NCBI RefSeq assembly: GCF_965248315.1
Contig: NZ_CBDFIX010000002.1
Coordinates: forward strand, 744,001 to 808,000
From: Ulvibacterium sp965248315
GTDB lineage: Bacteria > Bacteroidota > Bacteroidia > Flavobacteriales > Flavobacteriaceae
Reading direction: 5' to 3'
DNA length: 64,000 nt
In this document: in pieces, positions 51,975 through 63,200 of the stretch
Layout: each line of letters starts with the position of its first letter
Position numbering within the stretch: the stretch's first letter is position 1
Program-made: the position numbers and the translations under genes
Notes under the pieces: model-generated
Told to the model about the DNA's origin: nothing
What the model saw: only the letters and a program-made list of their open reading frames with translations
Databases searched by the model: none

Positions 51975-52646
51975 ATGTTCGAAGACATACAGGCGGCAAT
52001 CCCTTTGGGCTTTCTATTGAGCTTTATGATTGGCCCCGTTTTCTTTGTGCTTTTGGAAACAAGCGTCATAAAAGGTTTTAGGGCGGCTCTTTTCTTTGAT
52101 ATAGGGGTTATCGTAGCCGACATCCTGTTTCTTATCATAGCTTATTTTAGTAGTTTTCAATTATTGGAAAACTTAAGTAACCAACCTGGTCTATATGTTT
52201 TTGGAGGCATGATTTTGCTGGTTTATGGTATTATAGTATTTGTCAAAAGAGAAAATAAAGAGGCAAAACCAAATTTTAGGGTTAGTAAAGGCGATTATTT
52301 GGGCCTTTTTGTAAAAGGCTTTTTGTTGAATTTCATCAATATCGGGGTTTTGATTTTTTGGCTTGGGGTGATTATTATTGTAGGCCCAACCCTGGATAAT
52401 AATCCTAACCGGATTCTAATTTTCTTTGCCACTATGTTAACGGCTTATTTAATTACGGATATTTTCAAGATTTTATTGGCCAAACAACTAAAAAGAAAAC
52501 TTACACACAAACGAATTCATTTGATAAAAAAAGGTCTAGGAATCCTACTGATTCTTTGTGCCATTATATTGATTATAAAAGGCTTTTTACCTAAGGACAA
52601 ATTCGATATAGAAAAAGGGATAGAAAGGATAGAGCAAATCCGATAA
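51975..52646 (+). CDS. LysE-family translocator
   Basis: A 223-residue inner-membrane protein with six hydrophobic segments. The start AIPLGFLLSFMIGPVFFVLLETS and GYFxx-like GVIVADILFLIIAYF segments are the LysE/RhtB core. Family members export amino acids or homoserine lactones; substrate not identified. It is ten bases after the DUF2807 gene and is followed by a clear terminator at 52711, so the unit likely ends here. Confidence 0.87.
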   Translation: MFEDIQAAIPLGFLLSFMIGPVFFVLLETSVIKGFRAALFFDIGVIVADILFLIIAYFSSFQLLENLSNQPGLYVFGGMILLVYGIIVFVKRENKEAKPNFRVSKGDYLGLFVKGFLLNFINIGVLIFWLGVIIIVGPTLDNNPNRILIFFATMLTAYLITDIFKILLAKQLKRKLTHKRIHLIKKGLGILLILCAIILIIKGFLPKDKFDIEKGIERIEQIR

Positions 52647-52710
52647 CCCCTAAAACCAGGAGCATTAAAAGCATAAAGTTATAAAGAAATTAGCCACTTA
52701 TACTTAAAGT

Positions 52711-52740
52711 AAAAACCCTCCTATCAACAGGAGGGTTTTT
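52711..52740. terminator. Bidirectional intrinsic terminator
   Basis: AAAAACCCTCCT, a six-base loop and AGGAGGGTTTTT make a strong stem with a T run on the plus strand and on the minus strand. It serves the LysE gene on the plus strand and the tRNA-Cys on the minus strand. Confidence 0.85.
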
Positions 52741-52744
52741 GGAG

Positions 52745-52815
52745 AGGCATCGAGCGGATTCGAACCGCTGTACAAGCTTTTGCAGAGCTGTGCCTAGCCA
52801 CTCGGCCACGATGCC
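52745..52815 (-). tRNA. tRNA-Cys (anticodon GCA)
   Basis: A 71-nt cloverleaf on the minus strand: acceptor GGCATCG/CGATGCC, anticodon loop CTGCAAA (GCA), T-loop TTCGAAT and a discriminator U, which is characteristic of tRNA-Cys. The CCA end is not encoded. A terminator follows five bases beyond the 3' end. Confidence 0.95.
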
Positions 52816-52858
52816 AATAAGGATTGCAAAGGTAATACGTTTTTGACTATTGAAAAAT

Positions 52859-53221
52859 TTAAGACCTTCTTTTTTCGGTCAAAACTACCGTAACCATTTC
52901 CACATCACCTCCAATCGGAGGATTGATTTTAGATACGGAAACGGTAACTTCCTGTACCATCTGCAATTCCTTCAAAATACGTTTTAACATGCGCATGGCC
53001 ACATGTTCCAAAAGTTTGGATGGAACTTTCATTTCCTCGACTACAATTCGGTTAATATGAACATAATCCACAGTCTCTGAAAGACGGTCGGACAACGAAG
53101 GTTTGGAAAGGTCTGCCTCAATCGAAACATCCACACGATATTCACTGCCAATGGCAGTCTCTTCCTTTAAACAACCATGGTGGCTATATACCCTTATGTT
53201 TTCTACTTTTACTTTTCCCAA
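52859..53221 (-). CDS. folB: Dihydroneopterin aldolase
   Basis: A 120-residue enzyme of folate synthesis that cleaves dihydroneopterin to a hydroxymethyl-dihydropterin and glycolaldehyde. Signs are IRVYSHHGCLKEETAIGSEYRVDVSIEAD, with the active-site Glu/Tyr region, ETVDYVHINRIV, and KLLEHVAMRMLKRIL with the conserved Lys later (SKINPPIGGDVE). Length is standard. A TAnnTTTG box is 23-30 bp upstream on the minus strand. Its 3' end is 43 bp from the tRNA-Cys gene, same strand. Confidence 0.93.
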   Translation of the reverse strand: MGKVKVENIRVYSHHGCLKEETAIGSEYRVDVSIEADLSKPSLSDRLSETVDYVHINRIVVEEMKVPSKLLEHVAMRMLKRILKELQMVQEVTVSVSKINPPIGGDVEMVTVVLTEKRRS

Positions 53222-53243
53222 TGAGATAGATTTGAAATGGACG

Positions 53244-53251
53244 CAAATTTA
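53244..53251 (-). promoter_or_regulatory. -7 box TAAATTTG for folB
   Basis: Exact TAnnTTTG on the minus strand, 22 bases before the folB ATG. Confidence 0.45.
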
Positions 53252-53309
53252 AAGTAATCCATTGAGAAATGGACTGGAGAGGTATACTATTAAAAGTAGC
53301 CTTTGCTCT

Positions 53310-54266
53310 TTAATAGGTACACCTACAATTGCTAATGCCTTGAAAAAGATCTACCCCAAGAGTTACCACATGTGTTCCTGTACTATAACCAAGGATTTCA
53401 TTAAGAATAATTTGATAAGAGTACCCAAAATAGAAGTTGTTCTTTTTTAATCCTACAAAAGGCGCAACATATAAAGGCTTGCCTATTTGGTCATTTAAAA
53501 AGCGATAGTTCAAACCAGCATAATAATAGTCCTCAAAATCATACCAGCGGAATTTTACGTTTAAATCTGTTTCAGAACGCCCATCACTTTCAAAAACTTT
53601 AAAAAGCACGGAAGGCTCTATCTCTAAACGGCTATTTTTACTTTTTGTGTATCTATAGCCTGTATACACATAATAATTTCTTAGTTCGTTGGGCTCGTCT
53701 ATATCAAAAGTAAGATCTTGGGGATCTTTATTTAAAAGGTTGGAGGCATTGGCACTGAAATAAAACTTGTCATAACGGTACATAACACCAAGATCAAAGT
53801 TGTGGTTAGTGGTTTGTCTGTTGTTCAATTGACCATTTTCAGGGAAATTAATTAGGTCAAATTCATTTGTATCTATTCTGAACTGGTTGTAATTATAGGA
53901 AATCCCTAAAGAAAGAAATTCGTCATCGTAACGATCTAAGGTCAAATGATGCGCAAAAGAAACTCTTGCGCCTTGTTGTTTGGTATATCCGTTGCTATCA
54001 TTATAGAGGAACATTCCAATACCGGACTTTTCTCCCAAACGCATATCCGCGGCTAAGGATTGTGTCCTTGGGGCATCCTTGATACCCACCCATTGTGCTA
54101 GACCATTGACCCTAATTTTTACATGATCCCCTATTCCTGCATAGGTCGGAGACAAAACAAAAGGATTGTCCGCCAAATATTGGGAAAGTTGAGGTGAATT
54201 CAACTCCTGACCTTTTAAGGTAATAGCACCCAACAAAAATAACAAGGTCAAAAATCTATTATGCAT
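53310..54266 (-). CDS. PorP/SprF-family type IX secretion protein
   Basis: A 318-residue outer-membrane beta-barrel protein: signal about 1-19 (FLTLLFLLGAITLKGQ), then repeated amphipathic strands typical of PorP/SprF (SPTYAGIGDHVKIRVNGLAQW, VRFSFAHHL-like SFAHHLTLDRY, and DLNVKFRWYDFEDYYYAGLNY). The family partners giant gliding adhesins and helps them cross or attach at the outer membrane through the type IX system. It begins 17 bp after the adhesin stop, same strand, an arrangement typical of SprF-type genes paired with type-B sorting-domain proteins. Confident in family; function inferred from context. Confidence 0.88.
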   Translation of the reverse strand: MHNRFLTLLFLLGAITLKGQELNSPQLSQYLADNPFVLSPTYAGIGDHVKIRVNGLAQWVGIKDAPRTQSLAADMRLGEKSGIGMFLYNDSNGYTKQQGARVSFAHHLTLDRYDDEFLSLGISYNYNQFRIDTNEFDLINFPENGQLNNRQTTNHNFDLGVMYRYDKFYFSANASNLLNKDPQDLTFDIDEPNELRNYYVYTGYRYTKSKNSRLEIEPSVLFKVFESDGRSETDLNVKFRWYDFEDYYYAGLNYRFLNDQIGKPLYVAPFVGLKKNNFYFGYSYQIILNEILGYSTGTHVVTLGVDLFQGISNCRCTY

Positions 54267-54283
54267 ATGTTTGTAGGTTAAGA

Positions 54284-57200
54284 TTATCGATATAGGGTAA
54301 AATGTCCAATAAACTCCCTGTCGTCAGTCTCCCCACGGAGTTTTATTACATACCAGTAATCACCGGTCGGGAGTTCGCTTTGCTGATAAATCCCATCCCA
54401 TGGGTCATCATTGAGGCCCATTCTGTAAACCTCTCTACCATAACGATCAAATATGATGGTTAGTATCTGGGGGAAGGCCTCTTGGTTCCTTGGGGTCCAG
54501 AAATCATTAAGACCGTCGCCATCCGGCGTAAAGAAGTTCGGTATTTCAATATCTATGAATTCCATAAAGATATCTGCAGCTACCTCACAACCATTTTCGT
54601 CTATAACGGTAACAGTATAGGTATCCGTCCTATTTATATAGAAGGTATTGTCCGTTCCATTGTTCACATCACCAAAATAAAAGGTGTAATTTTCAAGCCC
54701 ACCATTGGCAATCGCCGTGATTTCATTAATATTATTCTGCTCCAGCGTCAACGTTAATGGCTCAAAACCTTCAATTTCAAAATCTATAGTACGTATACAA
54801 CCATTCGCATGGGCTATGGCAATGTAATGGCTCCCAGGAGGAATATCCCTAAAATCCGGGTTCAATTGCATATCCAACGGATCTGTTGAATCCATAGCAT
54901 ATAATATGTCACCCAGGACGGAAGAGTCTTCCAAGGTAATATTCACGTAATTGTTCGGTGTGTCTCCTGTACATTCATAAACAGGTTCCACAGTGGCATT
55001 GAGGTTGGCCCCTGCATCCACAGTTATGGAGACGTTAGCCTCGCAACCATTGGCATCTTGTACAAAGATGATGTAACCTCCTGCAGCCAGACCTGTAATC
55101 GAGGTCTGATCCAAGGTAAAGTTGGTTTCACTACTTAATCGTGAACTATAAGGGGCCGTACCACCTTGAATAGTAAGATCTATGATTCCGTTCATATCAC
55201 CTTCACATACTTCAGGAGTAGCCATGGCCGTAACTTCCAATAAAGTAGGTTCGGAGATGACATATTCCAATTGTTCAAAACAACCATTTTGATCTTGGGC
55301 GATTACGGTATAAGTGCCCGGTGCCAAATCGGTAAAGGTGTTTTCGGTATCAAATTGGTTTAGATTAGGTGAAATGGCATATTGATATCCTCCGGAACCA
55401 CCGGAAAGTGTTACGGTTATGGTACCATCATCTTCGCCAAAACAGCTTACATCCACCACATTCTCAGTATATGTAAGAGGTGTGGGTTCGGTTATATTTA
55501 CCTGTTGCGGTTCCGCTGTACAATCGCCGCTGGTCACGTTTACCCAATAGGTGCCTACACCCAATCCGGTAAATTCACCATCGGGTCTGGGCCCATCAAT
55601 GCGATCCGCAAGGTTTAAGGCCGTTCCATTGTAATCACTATAGAGTTCATAACTATAATTGCCCAACCCTCCATCTGCATCCGCATAAATACTGGCCGTA
55701 CTTTCTCCGTTACAGTTGATGTATGCCGCACTTTGGTCCAGCATCAATGTCAATGGAATTATAGGGTCTTCCTCTATTTCATTGGAAGCTACGGAAACAC
55801 ATCCATTAATGGCGTCCCTCACATAGTACTGATATGTTCCGGCACCAAATACACCGCTTTGGGGTAGATTTATGCTGTTTCCTCCCATGGGAATAAAGGT
55901 GATGTTGTCCGCACTGTATTCATATGTACCGCTACCGCCGGTTGCCGAAAGTTCAAATTCTACACCTGTAGCACAGGTTAAAGGATCGGTTCGTATTAAA
56001 AATGCCTCTACCTCAGTTGGGTTAACAATCTCAACAATGGACGTTTCATCACTACAGTCTACATCATCGGTTACCGTAATGCTATAGAATCCTGCAGAAA
56101 GTCCAACAAAAGTATCCGAAGCTTGTGCAGAGGAAGTCTGTAGAAGATTGCTTCCAGCCAAATCGTCATATCGATTTAATCTGTGCTCATAAACTGGGGT
56201 TACATTCCTCAAATTCACCGAAGCTGTCACGCTGGCCGTATTTTCATTATAACAGGTCAATGGCGTGCTGGCTATGGTGGCATTAATGTCATCTGGCTGT
56301 ATCAGGGTAATGGTATCGGTATACAAACAGCTCATGGTATCCGTAATCGATATGTTAAAAGCACCTGCTGATAACCCATCAAAAATAAAGGCCTCTACCC
56401 CCGATTGTATAAATGTTTGGGATGGAGAAGTTATGGTAATGGTATAAGGGCCTACACCACCTTCTGGGTCTACCAAGATACTTCCTTGGTCATTGGAACA
56501 GGATACGCTAGCCTCTTCTGTTACGGTTGCTGTAATTGGGGCATCTGGCGCGGTTATGGTAATCCTATTGGAATCTTCCACACAGAATGGGGCATCCGTT
56601 TCCGTGATACTTACATAATAGATGCCTCCTGCAAGATTGGAAATAATTAAAGGAGTAGCGGTATTGGTACTGAATACACCGGTTATCGCGATATCGTTTT
56701 GGTCAAATACTTGATAATCGTAATTCCCTGTATAATTATTTATGGCAACCGCAAAGCTTCCATCATCCACCCCATTGTTCAAACATTCTTCATCGGTCAA
56801 TTTGGTTGCAATGACCTCAATGATGTCCGGATCTTCAATAGTGTGTACGGTTTCCAACACACAACCCGTATCCAAATTGGTTATGGAAACACTATAATTA
56901 CCAACACCAAGACCTGTAAAGGTTTCAGGGTTGTTGGTAGAAGTGATGGTATGGTTGTAGACCACATTAATTCCGGTTACGGTATATTCAAAATTTGGAG
57001 TGGCGGTCCCGGGATTCACGGTAACGCCAACCTCAATCTGGGCATCATCCCCCGGATTACAAGTCACGTCAAGTGCGGTGTTGACTACAGGGTCACTTAT
57101 GCCTTCGAATGGCAGGATAGTAGCTGTTGTGCTTCCTACACAACCATTCTCATCATAGACATTGATGTCGTAGTTTCCACCCGCCAAGTCGGTTTCCGTA

Positions 57201-60200
57201 TAGGTGGTATTGGTACCATCTTGAACAACACTTCCATCCCGTACAAACTCAAAACGCACAAAGTTAGTGGAGCCCCCTGAGGCACCAGCGAATGTTAAGG
57301 TGGCATGGTCGGTATTATTGCCCGTGGTACAACCATATGGTACGGGAACAATAGGATTCACTACTATAGCATCCGGTTCGGTAATCGACTGATTTATAGT
57401 CGCTGAACAATCATTGGCGGCTGTAGCCGTGATGGTATAATCATTGCCCGCACTAGTTCCCGGTAAGCCCGTAAAAATGGCAGTAAAGTTGGTATTTGTA
57501 GTTGGATTTATAGGAGTACCCAAGGGTGCTCCGTTCAATGCGGTTATTTGGAAAACATAGGGTCCCACACCATTATCTATAACACTTACCGAGATGGTTC
57601 CGTCATCTGCACCATTACAAGTTACATCGCTAAAGGTATCGATAGCTGGAATAGGTAAAACAGGGTCTTCCAATCGTTGTGTTATTGTAGTGCTGCAGGC
57701 ATGACCTATGGTTTGATCGGTAATGGTAAATACATAGTCACCGGTTTGGTTCAATCCCGTAAAGACGCCTGTAGTGTTGTTGTCCGTAGTGAATCCGTCA
57801 GGATAGGTAACATCGTAATCAAAATTACCTGAACCTCCAGTTTGCGTTATCGTAATTTCACCTTCTGGAGAGACGGAACAATCCCTGGTCTTTACGATGG
57901 TCGCTTGGGGGACGATAGGTGCAAACAACACTACAGGAGTTGTTGTAAAGGTACATGTCCATTGATCGGTTACCTGAACCTGATAGCTTCCGGCATCCAA
58001 ACCGGAGAATACCCGAGTGTTTTGTATGATACCGGTAGGCGTCCCGTTTTTGATCAATTGGTACGTATAATTGCTTCCCTGACCGTTTGCTACACTTATG
58101 ATTTCAATTTCACCTTCGAAGTCGGTGCAATTGGGTTGATTGATTTGTAAGGATGCACTAATTGGTGTTGGATCCGCCAGCACAATGTTATTCTGCACAC
58201 GTTGTTGGCAGCTATTTGCATCGAGTACCCAAGCCTCATACGTGCCTGGAGGAAGGTTTTCAAATCGGCGATTAACCCCATAGTCACCGGCGCCTGTCGG
58301 AGCCGAAGTACCCACATAATAACTATAACCGCCCCATCCGCCAAGTACATCGATAATTTCGATAACGCCGTCGTTCCCTATACAAGTAATTGGGGTTATA
58401 TCCGTGTTTGCTGTAATTGTTGCACTAGGTCCGGCGATAGTAAAGAGCTCATTGCCGACACAGTTGGGGTCGGTCGTTTGAGTGATTTCTACACGATATT
58501 CGCCAGCGCCAATATTAAACGGAGTAGTAGGCCCTACATTGAGCGAGGTACCGCTTGCACCAACAATTATAGCGTCATCGACCAAGGTAGCCGTACCCTG
58601 GGAATCATAAATTTGCCAAGTAAATCCTCCTGCATAGGGACTTACGGGATCATTGACTGTAAAGCTTACGGAACCATCGGTTCCAAAACAAACGACATCT
58701 ACTACAGTCGGAACGATTTCAAAATTGTTCGGATCTTCTATTTCAAAAGTAGTCTGTACAAAGCATCCTGTATCCGTGTTGGTCACAGTAGCTTCATAAT
58801 TACCTACACCTAATGCCGTAAATACATTCGTGGGCTGGTTAAGCACACTGTAGGCGTTGTCTGTTCCAACAACCGAATATTGTAAATTGGGAGTAGCGGC
58901 CAATGGGTTTAAGGTAATGCCCAAAGTAACTTCTGCATCATTGCCAGGGTTACAGGTGATATCTTGGGTAATACTAATAGTCGGATCGGAAATTTCAACG
59001 AAAGGCGCAATCGCGGCAGTTGTACTTCCCACACAACCATTATCATCATAAACATTAATGATATAGGAACCTCCGGCGGTGTCGGTTTCTATATAGGTGG
59101 TGTTGGTTCCGTCCTGCACAACAACGTCGTCACCCGTACCTGCCGTACCTTGGTCATTGATAAACTCATACCTTACATAGGTGGTGGATCCACCATTTAC
59201 GGCATTGATCCTTATACTGGCATTATTCGGGTTGTTGCCGGTGGCACATACGAACTCTACCACAGGGTCTAGCGTAATATTAATCGGAGCGGGCTCACCT
59301 ATGATGATTCCAGAAATATCAAATGGACAGTTATTAGTACCTGTACCGGTTACTGTATACGTACCATCGGGCAGATTTTCAAAAGTTTGAGTGGCCGCAT
59401 TGAAGGTTCCCGCAACAGGCGAAATGGTATATGTTAAGGGGTTGATGCCATTGGGGGTTTCGGTAAGTGTGATGGTTCCATCCGAAGCACCATTACAGGA
59501 AACATCGGTATGCGTTTCAGTAAAGACGGGTATCACCGCAGGTTCAACAGTTATAGGGAACACTCTGCTACATTCAGGACCAGAAGTATTATTATCATAA
59601 ATCGTAATTACATAGTCTTCGGGTACCGTGGTATTGAACACATAGGGATTGCTCGGCAAGGCGGCTCTGGATACAACAGTTCCTCCACCGTCTGTGATTT
59701 CGTAATCATAACTTCCCGAACCGGATGTAACATCGATCGTAATCTGTGCATCTGGCGTACCTGTACAATCTAGAAGCTTGGTGAGGTCAACATCAGCCTC
59801 CAATACGGGATGCACATCTATGGTATCCGTATCCGTACAACCATCACTATCTATGATGGCCACATTATAGGTCCCAGGGGTCACATTAGTGAAAACACCG
59901 CCGTTACTTACATAAGTAGTGCCACCGTCTATGGAATAGAGATATGGAGCGGTTCCACCACTGGCATTTATAGTAACCGAAAATGGGATAGTACAATTTG
60001 AAGTGGTTATGCTGGTTATACTTGGATTTTGTGATATGGTCATTGAAACGGTTCCCAAGGCATTTGAACAGCCATATTGATCGGCCACACTTACATCTAC
60101 ATTAAACGGAGTGGCTGTTGCGTCCACCAAATTGGAAATAGGTACCTCCACAGGATTATCCGTAGTTATGATATCTGATACAAAATTGGTGCTGGTCAAG

Positions 60201-63200
60201 GTATAGGTATACGTTCCTCCTCCTCCGAAAACGGACTGGATTTCTACCAAACCGGGATTCGCGCAGGTAATATCTGTCAATACATTAGGAGTTCCGGTTA
60301 TAGGATCCAATTCTTCTACAAGAACATTCTCGCTACCGATTACACAATTATTAGGAGCCGGACCGGTAATTTCCACAAAATATTCCCCAGGAGCTAGAAT
60401 TGCCGTGCTTGGCGCGGTAAATGAGTCACCGGTAGTAAAGGTGGGTTCGCTACCTGTGGCAACAGAAGTGTGTGCCGGTGTTCCCACCCGGAACAACTCC
60501 CAATTAAAACTACCGCCAAGTTCTCCAGGGTTGGTTTCTGTTACCGTAAAGGTTATTTGACCATTGGTCTGTCCATTACAAGTTGGCGTAACTGATGCAT
60601 CTATTTGAACTGGCGGCGGTGCCTCAACATTAACATTTACGCTACTTTGGCGAACACATGCCGGAGGTCCGGATGAATCGCGTACATAGAACACATAGGT
60701 CCTTCCAGGGATTAGCCCCGTCCACGTATACCTGCCATGTCCAGCGGGTACGGGATTGTTGGAGGTGTCCAATGTTCCCCCAGGTTGCCATACCGCTGTA
60801 GTAGGATCAAAATTTGCGGGATCTTCGGAATAGGCGTATTCATATCCCGGCAAACCGGCAGTACCTTGTACGGCTACCTCCAAGGTGTTACAATCTATTA
60901 CTATGGGTATCACATTGATGTCCAAATCATCCAACGGATAGGGAATGATAAATGGAGGTAAATCTGTTTGGCATACGGTATTTGACGAGCCATCAATCGT
61001 TCGAAGCGACGGAAATACAGTGTCTCCGGGATTAAATCCTGTAATCTGATCCGATGTTCCGGGAACGGAGTTATCCGCTGGCCATGATGTTCCGCCATCG
61101 GCGCTAAACTGGATGGTTCCCAAGGTGGTCGGGTAGCCGCTAAACTCAATTCCAAAATCATTGATGTTTCCCGTACAATTTCCGGGGACAATACCCTGAA
61201 CGGTTGCCGTTAGTTCATCGGGATTGTTTATAGAGATTGGTGTGTCGGCGACCAGACATCCGTTGGCATCGGTTACATTGATCGTATAGTCTCCCGGAGC
61301 CAGATTGAAATAGGTCTGGTTTGTGGTAACCACATTGGTATTGGTTTGATTGGAAGCGCCCCCATTGTCCAAATCGATGATTTCAATAGTATAAGAACCC
61401 TCTCCGGAGGTTATGGAAACGGCTATTGAACCGGTTCCGTCGTGACATTCCGGATCAGTCGGCGTTGCCGTGAAGGTCAGTGGGACTGCAGGATCAACGG
61501 TCACTGTTTCCAGAAATTCACAATGTGGATTTGCGGCGTTATTGTCCCAAACGTAGACATCGTACATACCGTCATTTCCTGTAGTAACCGTGTAGGTATT
61601 GCCTGGTCCGAAATCACCTGAGGCAACAGGAGTTCCATTTGACACAAAAGCATAGACCAAATTGCCATCACCGCCCGAGGCATTTACGGTAATAATTCCA
61701 TTAGAACAGGAGCTAATATCCACAACATCAACCGTTGCATTTATTACGGGATTTATGGTCAGATTTTGAGGAGTGCCGATACATCCGTAGGCATCCCTAA
61801 CATTTATGGTATACGAGCCGTTCGTTAAATTTTCAAATAAGTGAGTTGTGGCATTGACCGAAGGAGGCGCAATCCATGGCCCGCCATTTATGCTTAACTC
61901 ATAATTGCCATTTCCAGCAGTAATATCTACCTGAATCGTGGCATTGTTGTCCCCTAAATAACAAGGTGTTGGTGTAAGATTGAATGTCACCGGAGTAGTA
62001 CCAACCACCGTTAGCGCTGTGTTGATGGCATCCTCGCAATTGTTGGTATCCCTTGCCCGAATAATATAATTACCTGCGGCAAGACCCGAAAAGACGGTAT
62101 TGGCCCCGTTTGTTGCAAAATCGAAGCTACCGATTACCACTCCACCGTTGTCTTCCAATTGGTAAACATAGGTTGGCGTCCCGCCTAAGGCACTGGCCGT
62201 AATGGTAGCCCCACCATTGGCACAGGTAAGGGGCTCCGTAATGCTTGCTGAGGCGACTATCGGTGCTGGTTCCGTTAAGGTCTGGCTCAGGTTAACCGTG
62301 CAACCTGCAATCGGGTTGTCCACATCGCGAACTACAATGGCATAAGCCTGGGCGGTGAGTCCGGTAATTTGTTCATCTGCCGTGAAAGGACCAACAAATG
62401 CTCCCCCGTTCAAGCTGTACTCGTATCCGCCGGCACCAAAATTGTTGGCCGATAACGTAATCGTACCGGAAGCGTCAAGATTACAACCCAGGTTATCAAA
62501 CGCTATGATTGAAGCCTCAAAAGCATTTCCATCCGCAACGATTACTGTTGCATCAACTGAACAGCTACTTCCATAATCAACGGTAATGGTATGACTACCT
62601 ACCGCTACATTGTTAAACACGTTACTTCCTGCACCTGTTTGTCCTGGCAAAACACCATCAAGAATATAAGTGTACGCAGCGTCAAAAGGGGTTATGGTTA
62701 TATTTCCGCTACCATCGCAATTGTAGCTTATGGAAGTACTTAAAACAGGCTCTATGGGCAATGGATCGATGGTTACATCCGGAAGGGTAATTTCACAGGG
62801 GATTGCATTGGCATCCCGAATACGTATACTGTATGTTCCATCGGTCAAATCGGTAAAAGTATGGCCTCCGGTTGTAGATGGGGTCCATGCCCCTCCATTA
62901 ATACTGTATTGATAATCTCCCGAACCGCCGGAAGTGGCCGTAACACTTCCCACGGTAATATGACCCAATTGGGCACAGGTAAAGACCTGTGTTATAGCTG
63001 CTTCCCCAGCAAGTTGGGCAGGTTCGGTTACCCCGGTGTTGATTACAGGCGTTTCACATCCATTGGAGTCGCGAACACGTACAGGATAAGTGCCAGCGGC
63101 CAAATTTGGGAAACTATTTCCAATTACATAATTGGTACCGCCATCAATGCTATAGGTAAAAGGAGCGCTTCCTCCTGAATTTACAACAATCGAAATAGCA

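Noticed and set aside
56699..57280. Long plus-strand open frame antisense to the adhesin, and several others between 54482 and 63514.
   Set aside because: They lie wholly inside the adhesin gene on the opposite strand, have no signal or domain, and mirror its repeat composition; they are shadows.
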